From VRUE01 sp963753585 (GTDB taxonomy: Bacteria > Actinomycetota > Thermoleophilia > Solirubrobacterales > 70-9): a DNA stretch of 64,000 bases. Below, in pieces: positions 1-8,143 of this stretch. The DNA lies in the NCBI GenBank assembly GCA_963753585.1, contig CAVWCU010000001.1, positions 1,550,001-1,614,000 on the forward strand, read 5' to 3'. Position numbers and translations under genes: made by a program. The notes below the pieces were generated by a model. It was not told the DNA's origin. It ran no database searches and worked only from the letters and a program-made list of their open reading frames with translations. Positions within the stretch are counted from its first letter, which is position 1; the number at the start of each line of letters is the position of its first letter.

Positions 1-1045
1 CTTCTATTTCGTAAAGAAGAGCTTGACCCTTAATCCAATCCCGAAGCAAAACATTTGCACTGTAGTAGTAGCTCATTACGGCTTCCCAGTCGGCATTTTC
101 GTTCCATTGGCACCAGCGCGCAAGAATGCCCCGACCTCCCTCTCTCGCTTCTAGATACTCAAGAAATGGGTCGAGTTGGTCTTCGGCCTGACTGAAGGCT
201 GTAGTCAGCATCGACCACTCTCGGCGGTTGAACCAGGGCCATCGTTGGGCAAACACGTGACATAGCTCCGGACTAGGCAGTGCTGCTAGGAACGGACTCG
301 AAATGTCTTCTATCTCAAGTGCCAACTGCTCAAAAAACTCAGCATCCCCACCAAGAGGCAGCATTGGGGTGTCAACTAGCGAGCCTTCCCTCTCCGACTT
401 GGCGATGAGCATAATGATTAGCTGGTGCGCTGTCGTAATGGCGTCTAGGTTTCGGACAAACTCAATGAGTAAGTCTTTAATTCGCTCATTCTTAGGCTTG
501 CCAGACACGTCCGGCTCCGGCGAACTGACTTCGCGATAGAGGGTACCTGCAAACTCGTGAGCTTCCTTGAAGCTGAGAAGCCGCTGGCGCTTTTGGGGAT
601 TATGGTGTGAGAGCTGGCTGGCGAGTTCTTCGTGGATAGTGCGCTCTATACCGTCAGTCATACTTCGCGTGTCCCCGAAGCCTGGTGGATGTCCGAGAAG
701 TAGACGACGACGTGGCGTGATCTTGTCGTAGACCTGCCACTCCGGCGTCAAGGCGTAGATACCATCTATTACTTCTGTACGCCGTAGTCGCGCTCCGGTC
801 TCAAGCTCAGTCTCGCCACTTCGCGGTCGCTTCATCTGCTCAAGCTCATTTTTAATGGCGGCGGCTAGCTCTCGCGCGATGGTGAGATCGTCGGCTTTTG
901 CATTTCTAATACGGTCAAAGTGGGCCAAAGCGAGAATGTCGGAGAAGCTCTCTATGTGAGCCGCCATGGCCACGGGATTGAGACCGAGGACAGCGGCTTT
1001 CCTGAGCTGTTCAGGAACGCCAAGAAGTGGCTCCTTGCGAGGCAT
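1..1045 (-). CDS. hypothetical protein, C-terminus beyond the window
   Basis: A minus-strand frame runs open from an ATG at 1045 to the left edge, 348 codons without a stop, starting MPRKEPLLGVPEQLRKAAVL. A second in-frame ATG lies at 967, and the frame is also open upstream of 1045, so the start is uncertain; neither ATG has a clear ribosome site. The protein is charged and helical-looking, with no signal peptide, membrane segment or motif I recognise. Base composition is clearly less GC-rich than the operon to its right and it is divergent from that operon, which suggests separately acquired cargo of the integrative element. Function unknown. Confidence 0.7.
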   Translation of the reverse strand, partial: MPRKEPLLGVPEQLRKAAVLGLNPVAMAAHIESFSDILALAHFDRIRNAKADDLTIARELAAAIKNELEQMKRPRSGETELETGARLRRTEVIDGIYALTPEWQVYDKITPRRRLLLGHPPGFGDTRSMTDGIERTIHEELASQLSHHNPQKRQRLLSFKEAHEFAGTLYREVSSPEPDVSGKPKNERIKDLLIEFVRNLDAITTAHQLIIMLIAKSEREGSLVDTPMLPLGGDAEFFEQLALEIEDISSPFLAALPSPELCHVFAQRWPWFNRREWSMLTTAFSQAEDQLDPFLEYLEAREGGRGILARWCQWNENADWEAVMSYYYSANVLLRDWIKGQALLYEIE

Positions 1046-1155
1046 AGCTACGAAGGTATAGCCGACAAGAAGTCGGTGCCACAAAATCCCCTCGAAGTGC
1101 CACGAACCTCTTGGTACAAGCGGTGCTCCATTCGCAGAACCGAAAGGAGCATCAC

Positions 1156-1449
1156 ATGTCCACCGACCTCACCCCATACCGTCCCCGCGCCCTCGCTCGC
1201 GAGGAGCGCCAGACCGCGGCCATGCTCCGCAGAGAGCAGCTCCCCGCCAAGCGCGCAGCCGCACGCATCCAGGCAGCGGCGCTCGTCGCGCACGTTGGGA
1301 TGGTCAACACCGAGACGCTCACTGCCTTGGAGGTTGAGGCACTAAGGCGGCAAGGTGCCGTCATCGACAACCGAGTGCGGAGCATCGTTGACGGATTTGC
1401 GGCGCTTGTCGGTACCGAGCTGGCCCGCCTGTCCCTGGGAGGTGAGTAA
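1156..1449 (+). CDS. small hypothetical protein of the integrative element
   Basis: 97 aa from ATG 1156, chosen because AAAGGAG lies just upstream; the open frame continues to 1111 but that extension lacks a ribosome site. Arg/Ala-rich, predicted mostly helical (start MSTDLTPYRPRALAREERQT), no membrane segment. It opens a run of four tiny genes separated by 0-3 bases that leads to the DNA-transfer ATPase, so a role in element maintenance or transfer is inferred from position only. Confidence 0.65.
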   Translation: MSTDLTPYRPRALAREERQTAAMLRREQLPAKRAAARIQAAALVAHVGMVNTETLTALEVEALRRQGAVIDNRVRSIVDGFAALVGTELARLSLGGE

Positions 1450-1452
1450 GCG

Positions 1453-1665
1453 ATGGTCCTGGTCTGGTTTCTCGCCGTTATCGGCCTCGCCATGCTCATA
1501 GGACTCGCGGCCCTCGCCGTGATCGGCGCAAGCCGGAAACAGGTCAGTGAGTCAGAGGACGCCTTTGACCTTGCCCTGGCAGCGGTGTCCCGACTCCAAA
1601 CCGGAGCTTGGGCCGCGATCCAAGAACTCCGCGACCTCGACAGTAACCAGAAGGGAGCCGACTAA
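1453..1665 (+). CDS. small membrane protein
   Basis: 70 aa. Residues about 2-25 form one strong hydrophobic segment (MVLVWFLAVIGLAMLIGLAA), followed by an acidic soluble tail. It starts 3 bases after the previous stop and its stop shares one base with the next ATG (TAATG), so it is translationally coupled. Family unknown; position suggests an accessory membrane part of the transfer apparatus. Confidence 0.6.
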   Translation: MVLVWFLAVIGLAMLIGLAALAVIGASRKQVSESEDAFDLALAAVSRLQTGAWAAIQELRDLDSNQKGAD

Positions 1666-1865
1666 TGCCTGCGCACGCAAGCTCCGCTGCAACATCTACC
1701 AAACCGGATACCGACACCGCGTCGGTCGAGTTCTTCGGAGCCTTTCTCCTCCAGGTGGCCCGCCATGAACAGGACGGCCTCTCGCGAGCGTGTGCGGTCC
1801 TGGCCGCCGCCTCCGCGATGGGCGTTGACCCGGCGGCCGTCCTCCGGGCCGGTGCGGAGGTATGA
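1665..1865 (+). CDS. small hypothetical protein
   Basis: 66 aa, soluble. Its ATG overlaps the preceding stop by one base, so it is read by coupling. Residues 22-66 look helical (FFGAFLLQVARHEQDGLSRA). No recognised domain. Kept as a gene because of the tight operon spacing and codon usage like its neighbours. Confidence 0.55.
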   Translation: MPAHASSAATSTKPDTDTASVEFFGAFLLQVARHEQDGLSRACAVLAAASAMGVDPAAVLRAGAEV

Positions 1866-1868
1866 GCG

Positions 1869-2009
1869 ATGGATCGGCTGATGGGCTGGGTGGTGGTCGC
1901 GCTCGCGATGGCCATCGCCCTGCCCACCGTGGCCGCCATTGCGCAGTCCCTCATACCTGCGCTCGTCATGGCCATCGTCGGGCTGGCCGCCCTGCGTTTG
2001 TTGACCTGA
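1869..2009 (+). CDS. 46-aa membrane microprotein
   Basis: Reads MDRLMGWVVVALAMAIALPT and continues as a second hydrophobic stretch to LRLLT, so it is almost wholly two membrane helices. GGAGG stands 8 bases before ATG 1869. An overlapping frame that starts at 1862 with an ATGA overlap gives an Arg/His/Pro-rich product that does not look like a protein, so this frame was preferred. Lies between the small genes and the transfer genes of the element. Confidence 0.55.
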   Translation: MDRLMGWVVVALAMAIALPTVAAIAQSLIPALVMAIVGLAALRLLT

Positions 2010-2094
2010 GCGGGTTACGCGATGCCCAGAGTGCCAATCCGGCTGTTGCTCGCTTGCCCCCTCCGCTTGTCCGCAATGAAAATGAAGTAAGTCA

Positions 2095-2108
2095 TTGCAT
2101 GCATGCAA
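2095..2108. promoter_or_regulatory. probable operator, 14-bp perfect palindrome
   Basis: TTGCATGCATGCAA is its own reverse complement. It lies 8 bases before ATG 2116 and overlaps the AAGGA ribosome site of that gene. A near copy of the same core stands in front of the element's XRE regulator gene at 5463-5480, so binding by that regulator is the simplest reading. Confidence 0.6.
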
Positions 2109-2115
2109 GGAATCT

Positions 2116-2274
2116 ATGAAGCACCGCATCACCATCACCGCTGATCGCCACGAGTCGCCCGACCTCGACCGGATCGTGGCCTGCCTGTTGGCCCTGGCCC
2201 TAGCGCGCCTCGAAGCCGAAAAGGAACCCCGGACCGACCCCTCCGGGGAGTCGCGAAAGGAATCCGGTGACTGA
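2116..2274 (+). CDS. small hypothetical protein
   Basis: 52 aa, start MKHRITITADRHESPDLDRI, with one short hydrophobic helix (ACLLALALARL) and a charged tail. ATG 2116 is preceded by AAGGA. Its last codons overlap the GTG start of the transfer ATPase at 2267 by 8 bases, so the two are coupled. Function unknown; probably an accessory of the ATPase. Confidence 0.55.
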   Translation: MKHRITITADRHESPDLDRIVACLLALALARLEAEKEPRTDPSGESRKESGD

Positions 2275-4513
2275 GCTGGTCGGGTTGGGCTGGGTGGCCG
2301 TGTTCGCCGTCGGCGGCGTGGCAATCCTGCGCTGGAGGCTCGCGGCTGCCGAGGCGAAACACCGCCGCACCTTCGAGCTGCGCTTTCCCCGTACCTTCGA
2401 CGCGAGCGGGGCCGCCCAAGTGGTCCGGGCGCTGGGGGGACTCTCGGCACCGTGGTGGGGACGCTGGCTGTCCGCTCCGGCGGTCGTCTTTGAGGTTCGC
2501 GCCGATGCCTCCGGCGTGCGCCACCTGGTCAGAGTGCCGGAGCGCTTCGCGGACTTCCTCACCGCCCAGCTCGCCGGGGCGGGCGTGCGGTTTGAGGAGT
2601 GCCCGGATGAGAAGGTGGCCGTCTCATCCGGCGTGGAGTTTTGCCGTCCCTCCCTGATCGTGTCGGTGAGCACCGATGAGGCCGTGGCGAGCGGGATGCT
2701 CGCGGCCATGCAACCGCTGCGGCGCGGACAGTGCGCCGTCATGCAGACGGTGGTGCGGCCCGCCGCCAGTCCCCGGCAGGCGGCCCTTGATCCGGCACGC
2801 GCCTGGTGGCGGCAGGCGTTCGGCAATGCCCCGGCCACCCCGTCACCGGCCAGTGCAGCGGCCGTCCGAGCGTGGAGCCGCGAGCCTGCCCTGGCGGCGA
2901 GCCTGCGCATCGGCGTCACCGCCGGATCGACCGGAGCCGAGCGTCACCTGCTCGGTCGGCTCACCGGAGCCGTCAATCTCTCGCGGAGTCACGCGCTGGC
3001 CCTGCGGCGGCGCTGGCTGCCCGGCCCGCTGGTCGCCGCGGCGATCAACCGGGGCAGCATCCCCGCCCGCGCTCCCGCCCTGCTTCGCGCCTCGGAGCTG
3101 GCCGTGCTCTTGGCGCTGCCGCTCGACGGCCCGCCGGCGCCGGGTCTCTCCATCGCCGGCGCTCGCCAGCTCGTACCGGCCACGGCGTTGCCGCGAACGG
3201 GCCGGGTGCTTGGCGAGGCCACTTATCCCGGTGCCGAGCGCCCGGTAGCCCTCGCCCGCCCGGAGGGAACGACCCGGCACATGTGGGCCATTGGGCCGTC
3301 CGGCACCGGGAAGTCCACCCTCACGCTCCGCGCCGCCTTGGATGATGTCGCCTCTGGCGCTGGGGTCTGCATCGTTGATCCGGTCAAGGGCGACTTGATC
3401 GCCGACTTCATCGACTGCCTGCCACCGGAGCGCGCCGACGACCTCATCGTCCTCGACGCCGCCGACACCGCGCAGCCGGTCGGCTTCAACCCGCTCACGG
3501 AGCGGGGCACGACGCCGGAGCTGGCCGCCGACGGGATGCTGCACATCTTTCGCCACCTGGCCCGTACCCGCTGGGGCGGGTCCTGGGGTCCCCGTCTCGA
3601 GGACACCATGCGCGCCAGCCTCATCACCCTGAGCCGCGCCGGTCTCACCCTCTGCGAGTTGCCTACTTTGCTGCTCAATTCCAATGTGCGAACCGCGATC
3701 GTCGCGGGCCTGGACGATCCGCTCGGCGTCGGACCCTTCTGGAACTGGTACGCGGGACTGTCGGACGGCGAGCGGGAGCAGGTCGCCGCACCGGTCGTCA
3801 ACAAGGTGCGCGGCTTCGTTGTCTCGCCGTCCGTCCGCAACATCATCGGACAGCGGCAGTCCGCTTTCTCGCTGGCCGACGTATTGAGTCAGGGAAAGAT
3901 TCTCTGCGTCTCCCTGCCACGCGGCGTGATCGGCGAGGACGCCGCCACCCTGATCGGCGCGGCCGTCGTCTCCTCACTCTGGCGGGCCATCCTCGGCCGG
4001 GCCGCGCTGCCACCCGCCGCCCGTCGTCCCTTTTGCATCCACATAGACGAGTTCCAAGAAGTCGTCGCGCTCCCGCTCTCGCTGGGTGAGGCCCTCGCCA
4101 CCTCGCGTGGCCTCGGCGTCGGCTGGGCCGTCAACAACCAGCACGCCGCGCAGCTCCCCGCCGACCTCCGCGCCGCCGTCCTCGCCAACGCCCGGACCAG
4201 GGTCTGCTTCCAGCTCGGCGGCCAGGACGCGGCGCTGTTCGCCAAGGAGTTCAGCCCCTACGCCACTGCCGACGACCTCACCGCCCTGGCACCGTTTGAA
4301 GCGATGGCGGCGGTCGCGGTCGGGGCCAACGTCGCACCGCCGGTCACGATCCGCACCCGGCCCGCCCCGCCGCCGAGCGGCCACGGGGCCAAGGTCCGCG
4401 CCCAGGCCCGCGCGCGCTACGGCCGCGACCGCGAGGCCGTCGAGGGGGAGCTGCGCGCCCGGCTGGAGGGAGCAGCGGAGCCGGTCGCTATCGGGAGCCG
4501 GAGGCGGCGATGA
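2267..4513 (+). CDS. conjugative DNA-transfer coupling-type ATPase (TraG/VirD4-like)
   Basis: 748 aa. An N-terminal hydrophobic segment (about residues 2-22) anchors it to the membrane. Walker A GPSGTGKS stands near residue 343, followed by IVDPVKGDLIADF, the pattern of coupling proteins that read a cytoplasmic DNA cargo, and a Walker B-like stretch FCIHIDEFQEV near residue 590. Proteins of this type energise movement of element DNA through the envelope. The GTG start at 2267 overlaps the previous gene and follows GAAAGGA. The first 330 residues are not a standard VirD4 N-terminus and are probably element-specific. An FtsK-like translocase is the alternative. Confidence 0.8.
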   Translation: MTELVGLGWVAVFAVGGVAILRWRLAAAEAKHRRTFELRFPRTFDASGAAQVVRALGGLSAPWWGRWLSAPAVVFEVRADASGVRHLVRVPERFADFLTAQLAGAGVRFEECPDEKVAVSSGVEFCRPSLIVSVSTDEAVASGMLAAMQPLRRGQCAVMQTVVRPAASPRQAALDPARAWWRQAFGNAPATPSPASAAAVRAWSREPALAASLRIGVTAGSTGAERHLLGRLTGAVNLSRSHALALRRRWLPGPLVAAAINRGSIPARAPALLRASELAVLLALPLDGPPAPGLSIAGARQLVPATALPRTGRVLGEATYPGAERPVALARPEGTTRHMWAIGPSGTGKSTLTLRAALDDVASGAGVCIVDPVKGDLIADFIDCLPPERADDLIVLDAADTAQPVGFNPLTERGTTPELAADGMLHIFRHLARTRWGGSWGPRLEDTMRASLITLSRAGLTLCELPTLLLNSNVRTAIVAGLDDPLGVGPFWNWYAGLSDGEREQVAAPVVNKVRGFVVSPSVRNIIGQRQSAFSLADVLSQGKILCVSLPRGVIGEDAATLIGAAVVSSLWRAILGRAALPPAARRPFCIHIDEFQEVVALPLSLGEALATSRGLGVGWAVNNQHAAQLPADLRAAVLANARTRVCFQLGGQDAALFAKEFSPYATADDLTALAPFEAMAAVAVGANVAPPVTIRTRPAPPPSGHGAKVRAQARARYGRDREAVEGELRARLEGAAEPVAIGSRRRR

Positions 4514-4625
4514 ATGGTCGCATCGCTGTTCGCATCGCTCGGTCGAGCCGGACCGCGAACCGGCAGCCTGGTCGCGTTCTCGGCACCGGAGCGCCAACGA
4601 GTCACCGTCCCCCAAGGGGACTCCG

Positions 4626-5462
4626 GTGACGCGCCGCCGGGTCACGGCCGCCCACGTTGCGCGGCTCGCTGAAACGCTGTCCGCGCGCGACCAAGCCGTC
4701 GTCGCCACCCTGGACCGCGTGCGCGTCGCGACGGCCGGACAGCTCCGACGGCTGCACTTCACCGCTGGCACCGAGCGGGCCAACGCCCGCCAGGCTCAGC
4801 GGCGGCTGCGGGCCTTGGTCGAATGGCGGGTCCTGGCCGAACTCGACCGCAAGATCGGGGGTACGGGCGGCGGCTCGGCCCAGGCCATCTACGCCCTCGA
4901 TGTGGCCGGGCAGCGCCTCGGAGAGATGCTTGGCCCGGCGGGCGGGCGTCGGCTGCGCCGTCCCTGGACTCCCGGCCTGCCGTTCCTCGCGCACACCCTC
5001 GACGTCACCGAGCTGTACGTCAGGCTCCGCGAGTGGGAGCGCGGCGGCGGCGAGCTGCTCACCTTCGACGGCGAGCCTGCCTGCTGGCGGCGCTTCAGCG
5101 GCCTCGGCGGGGCGCGCACCTGGCTGAAGCCGGATGCGTTCGTGCGGACGGCGGCCGGAGACTTCGAGCACGTCTCCTTTGTCGAGGTGGACCGCGACAC
5201 GGCCAGCCTTCCGGCCATCGCCCGGAGGCTCGGCATCTACGCCCGTTATCTCCAGACCGATGCCAGCCGGGAGACGAAGCGCTACGGCGTGTTCCCGCGC
5301 ATCGTTTGGCTCGCGCCCGACGACGCGCGCCGGGACGCCCTGGCCGAAGTAGTGGCCGCCGGGCCGTCCGAGCTGCGAACCGTCGCCGTCGCGCACCGCT
5401 TTGCCGACGCGCTTTCTGTCCTGGCCGGAGACGCGCCTGGTACTCCGCTGACGGGTGCTTAG
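4626..5462 (+). CDS. replication-relaxation family protein
   Basis: 278 aa from GTG 4626, preceded by AAGGGGA. The N-terminal third is a winged-helix region (RDQAVVATLDRVRVATAGQL...LRRLHF), as in the replication-relaxation family of actinobacterial and firmicute elements; the rest carries a conserved-looking HTLDVTELYVRL and VEVDRDTAS region. Members are associated with plasmid or element replication and relaxosome function. The frame is also open upstream to 4086, but that part lies inside the ATPase gene and has no protein character. It directly follows the transfer ATPase. Confidence 0.75.
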   Translation: MTRRRVTAAHVARLAETLSARDQAVVATLDRVRVATAGQLRRLHFTAGTERANARQAQRRLRALVEWRVLAELDRKIGGTGGGSAQAIYALDVAGQRLGEMLGPAGGRRLRRPWTPGLPFLAHTLDVTELYVRLREWERGGGELLTFDGEPACWRRFSGLGGARTWLKPDAFVRTAAGDFEHVSFVEVDRDTASLPAIARRLGIYARYLQTDASRETKRYGVFPRIVWLAPDDARRDALAEVVAAGPSELRTVAVAHRFADALSVLAGDAPGTPLTGA

Positions 5463-5480
5463 TTCCTTGCATGCATGGAA
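5463..5480. promoter_or_regulatory. probable operator upstream of the XRE gene
   Basis: TTCCTTGCATGCATGGAA is an 18-bp palindrome with one mismatched pair, centred on the same TGCATGCA core as 2095-2108. It begins right after the stop of the preceding gene and ends 21 bases before the XRE start, the expected place for autorepression. Confidence 0.6.
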
Positions 5481-5501
5481 GACAGGGAATAGAATCAGGG
5501 T

Positions 5502-5876
5502 ATGTCCACCAAACGCGCCAGAGCCGACTTGGGCCGCTTCCTGCGGCAGCACCGCGATGCGCTGGGTCTCTCCCAGGAAGCGCTCGCGGAGCGCGCCGGA
5601 CTCCGAGCCTCCACGATCAACCGTCTGGAGCAGGGCAGCATTGAGAACCCCCGGCCCGACACACTCCAAGCCCTCGCCGCCGCGTTCGACATCAGCTTCG
5701 AGGACTTGTTCGCGCGGATCGGCTACCTCGACGGCGACCGGCTGCCGGACCCCGCCCCCTACCTCCGGGCCAAGTTCCGCGACTACCCCGATGCTGCACT
5801 CAAAGAAGCTGAACAGTTCTTTGCCGAGTGGGAACAGCGACACCCGAAGGGGAAGCGTGGCAAACGCACTGGCTGA
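5502..5876 (+). CDS. XRE-family helix-turn-helix regulator
   Basis: 124 aa. Residues about 10-65 are a typical HTH_3 domain (LGRFLRQHRDALGLSQEALA ... LRASTINRLEQG). The C-terminal part is acidic and helical. It overlaps the following ImmA/IrrE protease gene by 20 bases. Such pairs control excision and transfer of integrative elements (ImmR/ImmA of ICEBs1): the repressor holds the element silent and the protease removes it on a signal. The palindrome at 5463-5480 and its copy at 2095 are the likely binding sites. Confidence 0.85.
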   Translation: MSTKRARADLGRFLRQHRDALGLSQEALAERAGLRASTINRLEQGSIENPRPDTLQALAAAFDISFEDLFARIGYLDGDRLPDPAPYLRAKFRDYPDAALKEAEQFFAEWEQRHPKGKRGKRTG

Positions 5877-6414
5877 ACTCCGCGCCTGCTGCCCGCCCCG
5901 CCGCCTGACGGCGAGTGAAGCCCGCCAGGTGGCCGAGCGCCAAGCGGCCCGGCTGCTTCGGCACTTCGGCATCGTCACTGAGCCGGTGCCCGATGAGGTC
6001 ATTTCCGAGCTGCCCTACGTGCGGGTTCGGTACGTCCAGGCGCGGCACTTCGTCGCGACCGCCAAATGGAGCACGGCCCAGCGGCGCTGGCTGATTCTCG
6101 TCAATCGCGACGGCAATACGGCCGGTCGGATTCGCTGGTCACTGATGCATGAAGCGAAGCATGCGGTCGATCATCCGCTCGCCAAGATCATCTATCGCGA
6201 CCGCCCGGCGGCGTCGGCCTACCTGCAAGCCGAACGCGCCGCCGATGCCTTCGCGGCCGCGCTGCTGATGCCGAAGGCGTGGGTCAAGCGTGCGTTCTAC
6301 GGAGAGGGCATCCGTGACGAACGAGTGCTAGCCCGCCGCTTCGGGGTCAGCACCGCCGCGATGCGGGTACGGATTGACGAGCTGGGCCTGCGGGAGCCGG
6401 AGGCGGTGGCGTGA
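5857..6414 (+). CDS. ImmA/IrrE-family metallo-endopeptidase
   Basis: 185 aa from GTG 5857 (GGGGAAGC upstream). The zinc motif HEAKH is in MHEAKHAVDHP, followed by the family's second signature ERAADAFAAALLMP, where the glutamate is the third ligand. The C-terminal part (LARRFGVSTAAMRVRIDELG) matches the usual ImmA end. It overlaps the XRE gene upstream and the recombinase start downstream (GTGA), so all three form one operon. Predicted role: cleavage of the XRE repressor, inducing the element. Confidence 0.88.
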   Translation: MANALAELRACCPPRRLTASEARQVAERQAARLLRHFGIVTEPVPDEVISELPYVRVRYVQARHFVATAKWSTAQRRWLILVNRDGNTAGRIRWSLMHEAKHAVDHPLAKIIYRDRPAASAYLQAERAADAFAAALLMPKAWVKRAFYGEGIRDERVLARRFGVSTAAMRVRIDELGLREPEAVA

Positions 6415-8096
6415 AGCGGGCGGCGCTATATCTGCGCGTCTCGACGGATCGCCAGGTCGGCCGGGCGTTCTCGGAGGAGGGCTACTCCGTCGAGACCCAG
6501 CGCGAGACATGCGAAGGCCGGGCGCGACAGCTCGAAGCCGAGGTGGTGGCCGAGTACGTGGACTACGGCGATTCGGCCCGCGTGGCCGCCCGGCCCAAGT
6601 TCCAAGCGCTCTTGAAACGGATTCGGGAGGAGCGCGACCTCGACCTGCTGATCGTCTACAACGTCTCCCGCTTCGCTCGCAACACCTACGACGACGTAGT
6701 GATCGGTGCGGAGCTAGAGAGCCTGGGCGTCGAGATCGTCTCGGCTAAAGAGCACTTCGACAAGACGCCGTTCGGCAAACGGATGCGGCGCTACGCGGCT
6801 GCGGACGCGGAGTTCTACTCCGAATCCCTGTCGGTCGAGGTCAAACGTGGTCTCCACCGGAAGGCGCAGCTCGGCGGCACGCCCGGCCCCGCTCCCATCG
6901 GCTACCTCAACGTGCAGGAGCGTGACGAGACCACCGGCCGCTACCTGAGCACCGTTCAGCTCGACCAGGAGCGCGCCCCGCATCTGCGCTGGGCCTTCAC
7001 CGCCTACGGGACCGGCGTCTACACCCTCGACACACTGCACGCCGCCCTGGAACGTCGCGGCCTGCGCACCCGGCGAACGGCCAAGCAGCCCGCCCGGCCC
7101 CTCTCGCGGGCGCACCTGGCCCGCGTCCTCGCTAACCCCTACTACATCGGCACGGTCCGCTACGGCGGGATCGAAAATCCCGACGGGCGGCACGAGCGGC
7201 TGATTGACCGGGAGACCTTCGAGCGAGTCCAGCGAGTGCTTGACGCGCATGCCCAGTCCGGGGAGAAGGACCGGAAGCACCATCACCACTTGAAGGGCAG
7301 TCTCTACTGCGACTACTGCGGTAGCCGCCTGACCTACGTTCGTGCCCGCAGCAAAACCGGCCGTCACTATTGGTACTTCGCCTGCGTCGGCCGCGTCACT
7401 GGCACCGGCTGCGAGCTGCCCTATCTACCTGCCCACCAGGTCGAGGCGCAAGTCTCCCGCTATTGGGAGGGGGTCGCGCTCACGGCGAAGCAGGTTGCGG
7501 CAATCCGTTCCGCCGCCAGCGCTGTGCTGGCCGAGATGAAAGCCGAGAGCGAGCGGGAAGGCACGCGCCAACGGCAGCGCGTCGCATCGCTCGAAGGCGA
7601 GCGCGACAAGCTCTTGCAGGCGTTCTACGCCGAGGCGGTTCCCTTGGAGCAACTCAAACGCGAGCAGGACCGGATCGCCGCCGAGCTGGCCCAGGCCGAA
7701 CAGCATCTTGCGCTCGCGACCGAGGACCTGATCGACGGCGAGACGGTGCTGCATATGGCGCTGGACTTGCTAGAGCCATGCGCCGCGGCCTATGAGCAGT
7801 CAGCGGAGATCAACCGGCGTATCTGGAACCAGACGTTCTTCCGTCGGCTGAACGTCCGGGTGGATGGCATTGATAGCGATGAACGTGCCGAGCCGGTGGG
7901 CGAAATGACGCATCCCGGCTTTGCCGACCGACTGGCAGGCAAGCGGACCCGCGAAGCCCGCGCTTTCTCTGGCAGGGGTTCCAAAAAGGAACTTCTAGCG
8001 GAGAGGGAGGGATTCGAACCCTCGAGAGAGCTTGCGCCCCCTACTCGCTTAGCAGGCGAGTGCCTTCAGCCACTCGGCCACCTCTCCGGGAGTTGA
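6411..8096 (+). CDS. large serine recombinase (integrase/excisionase)
   Basis: 561 aa. The N-terminal resolvase domain begins AALYLRVSTDRQ, with the nucleophile serine at residue 10, and contains YNVSRFARNTYDD. A recombinase domain follows (about 170-290), then a zinc ribbon with CDYC near residue 302, and a coiled coil (about 365-430). It starts at GTG 6411 overlapping the protease stop. The last about 33 residues (EREGFEPSREL...) are simply the antisense reading of tRNA-Ser(GCU), so the native C-terminus is set by the integration site. Tyrosine recombinases are the usual tRNA-targeting enzymes, so a serine recombinase here is notable. Confidence 0.9.
   Translation: MKRAALYLRVSTDRQVGRAFSEEGYSVETQRETCEGRARQLEAEVVAEYVDYGDSARVAARPKFQALLKRIREERDLDLLIVYNVSRFARNTYDDVVIGAELESLGVEIVSAKEHFDKTPFGKRMRRYAAADAEFYSESLSVEVKRGLHRKAQLGGTPGPAPIGYLNVQERDETTGRYLSTVQLDQERAPHLRWAFTAYGTGVYTLDTLHAALERRGLRTRRTAKQPARPLSRAHLARVLANPYYIGTVRYGGIENPDGRHERLIDRETFERVQRVLDAHAQSGEKDRKHHHHLKGSLYCDYCGSRLTYVRARSKTGRHYWYFACVGRVTGTGCELPYLPAHQVEAQVSRYWEGVALTAKQVAAIRSAASAVLAEMKAESEREGTRQRQRVASLEGERDKLLQAFYAEAVPLEQLKREQDRIAAELAQAEQHLALATEDLIDGETVLHMALDLLEPCAAAYEQSAEINRRIWNQTFFRRLNVRVDGIDSDERAEPVGEMTHPGFADRLAGKRTREARAFSGRGSKKELLAEREGFEPSRELAPPTRLAGECLQPLGHLSGS
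8000..8087 (-). tRNA. tRNA-Ser, anticodon GCU
   Basis: 88 nt on the minus strand: acceptor GGAGAGG paired with CCTCTCC, anticodon loop CTGCTAA (anticodon at 8051-8053), a long variable arm typical of serine tRNAs and the T-arm GGGTTCGAATCCC. CCA is not encoded. The 3' end faces the integrative element at 8000, making this the likely attachment gene. Confidence 0.95.
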
Positions 8097-8143
8097 GGCG
8101 ATTGTAAGAGCTTCCAGGGGGCGGCGCGGCTAGTCTCATCGTC

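Larger units (their letters stand above)
1..8000 (+). mobile_element. right part of an integrative (conjugative/mobilizable) element
   Basis: The stretch from the left edge to the 3' end of tRNA-Ser(GCU) at 8000 holds the hallmarks of an actinobacterial integrative element: small conserved-looking proteins, a coupling-type ATPase, a replication-relaxation protein, an XRE plus ImmA/IrrE regulator pair and a serine recombinase next to the tRNA. Gene order is compact with overlapping starts and stops, as in one operon. The left boundary and the second attachment site lie outside the window. No relaxase or type IV secretion channel is seen here, so whether it transfers itself or is mobilized is open. 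The right boundary at the tRNA 3' end is inferred from gene layout; no duplicated att core is visible. Confidence 0.75.

Noticed and set aside
1862..2119. 85-codon frame with an attractive ATGA overlap
   Set aside because: Product is Arg/His/Pro-rich; the alternative frame from 1869 gives a two-helix membrane protein with GGAGG in place.
4086..4625. N-terminal extension of the replication-relaxation protein
   Set aside because: Lies within the ATPase gene in another frame and reads as low-complexity; GTG 4626 has a ribosome site and begins the recognisable domain.
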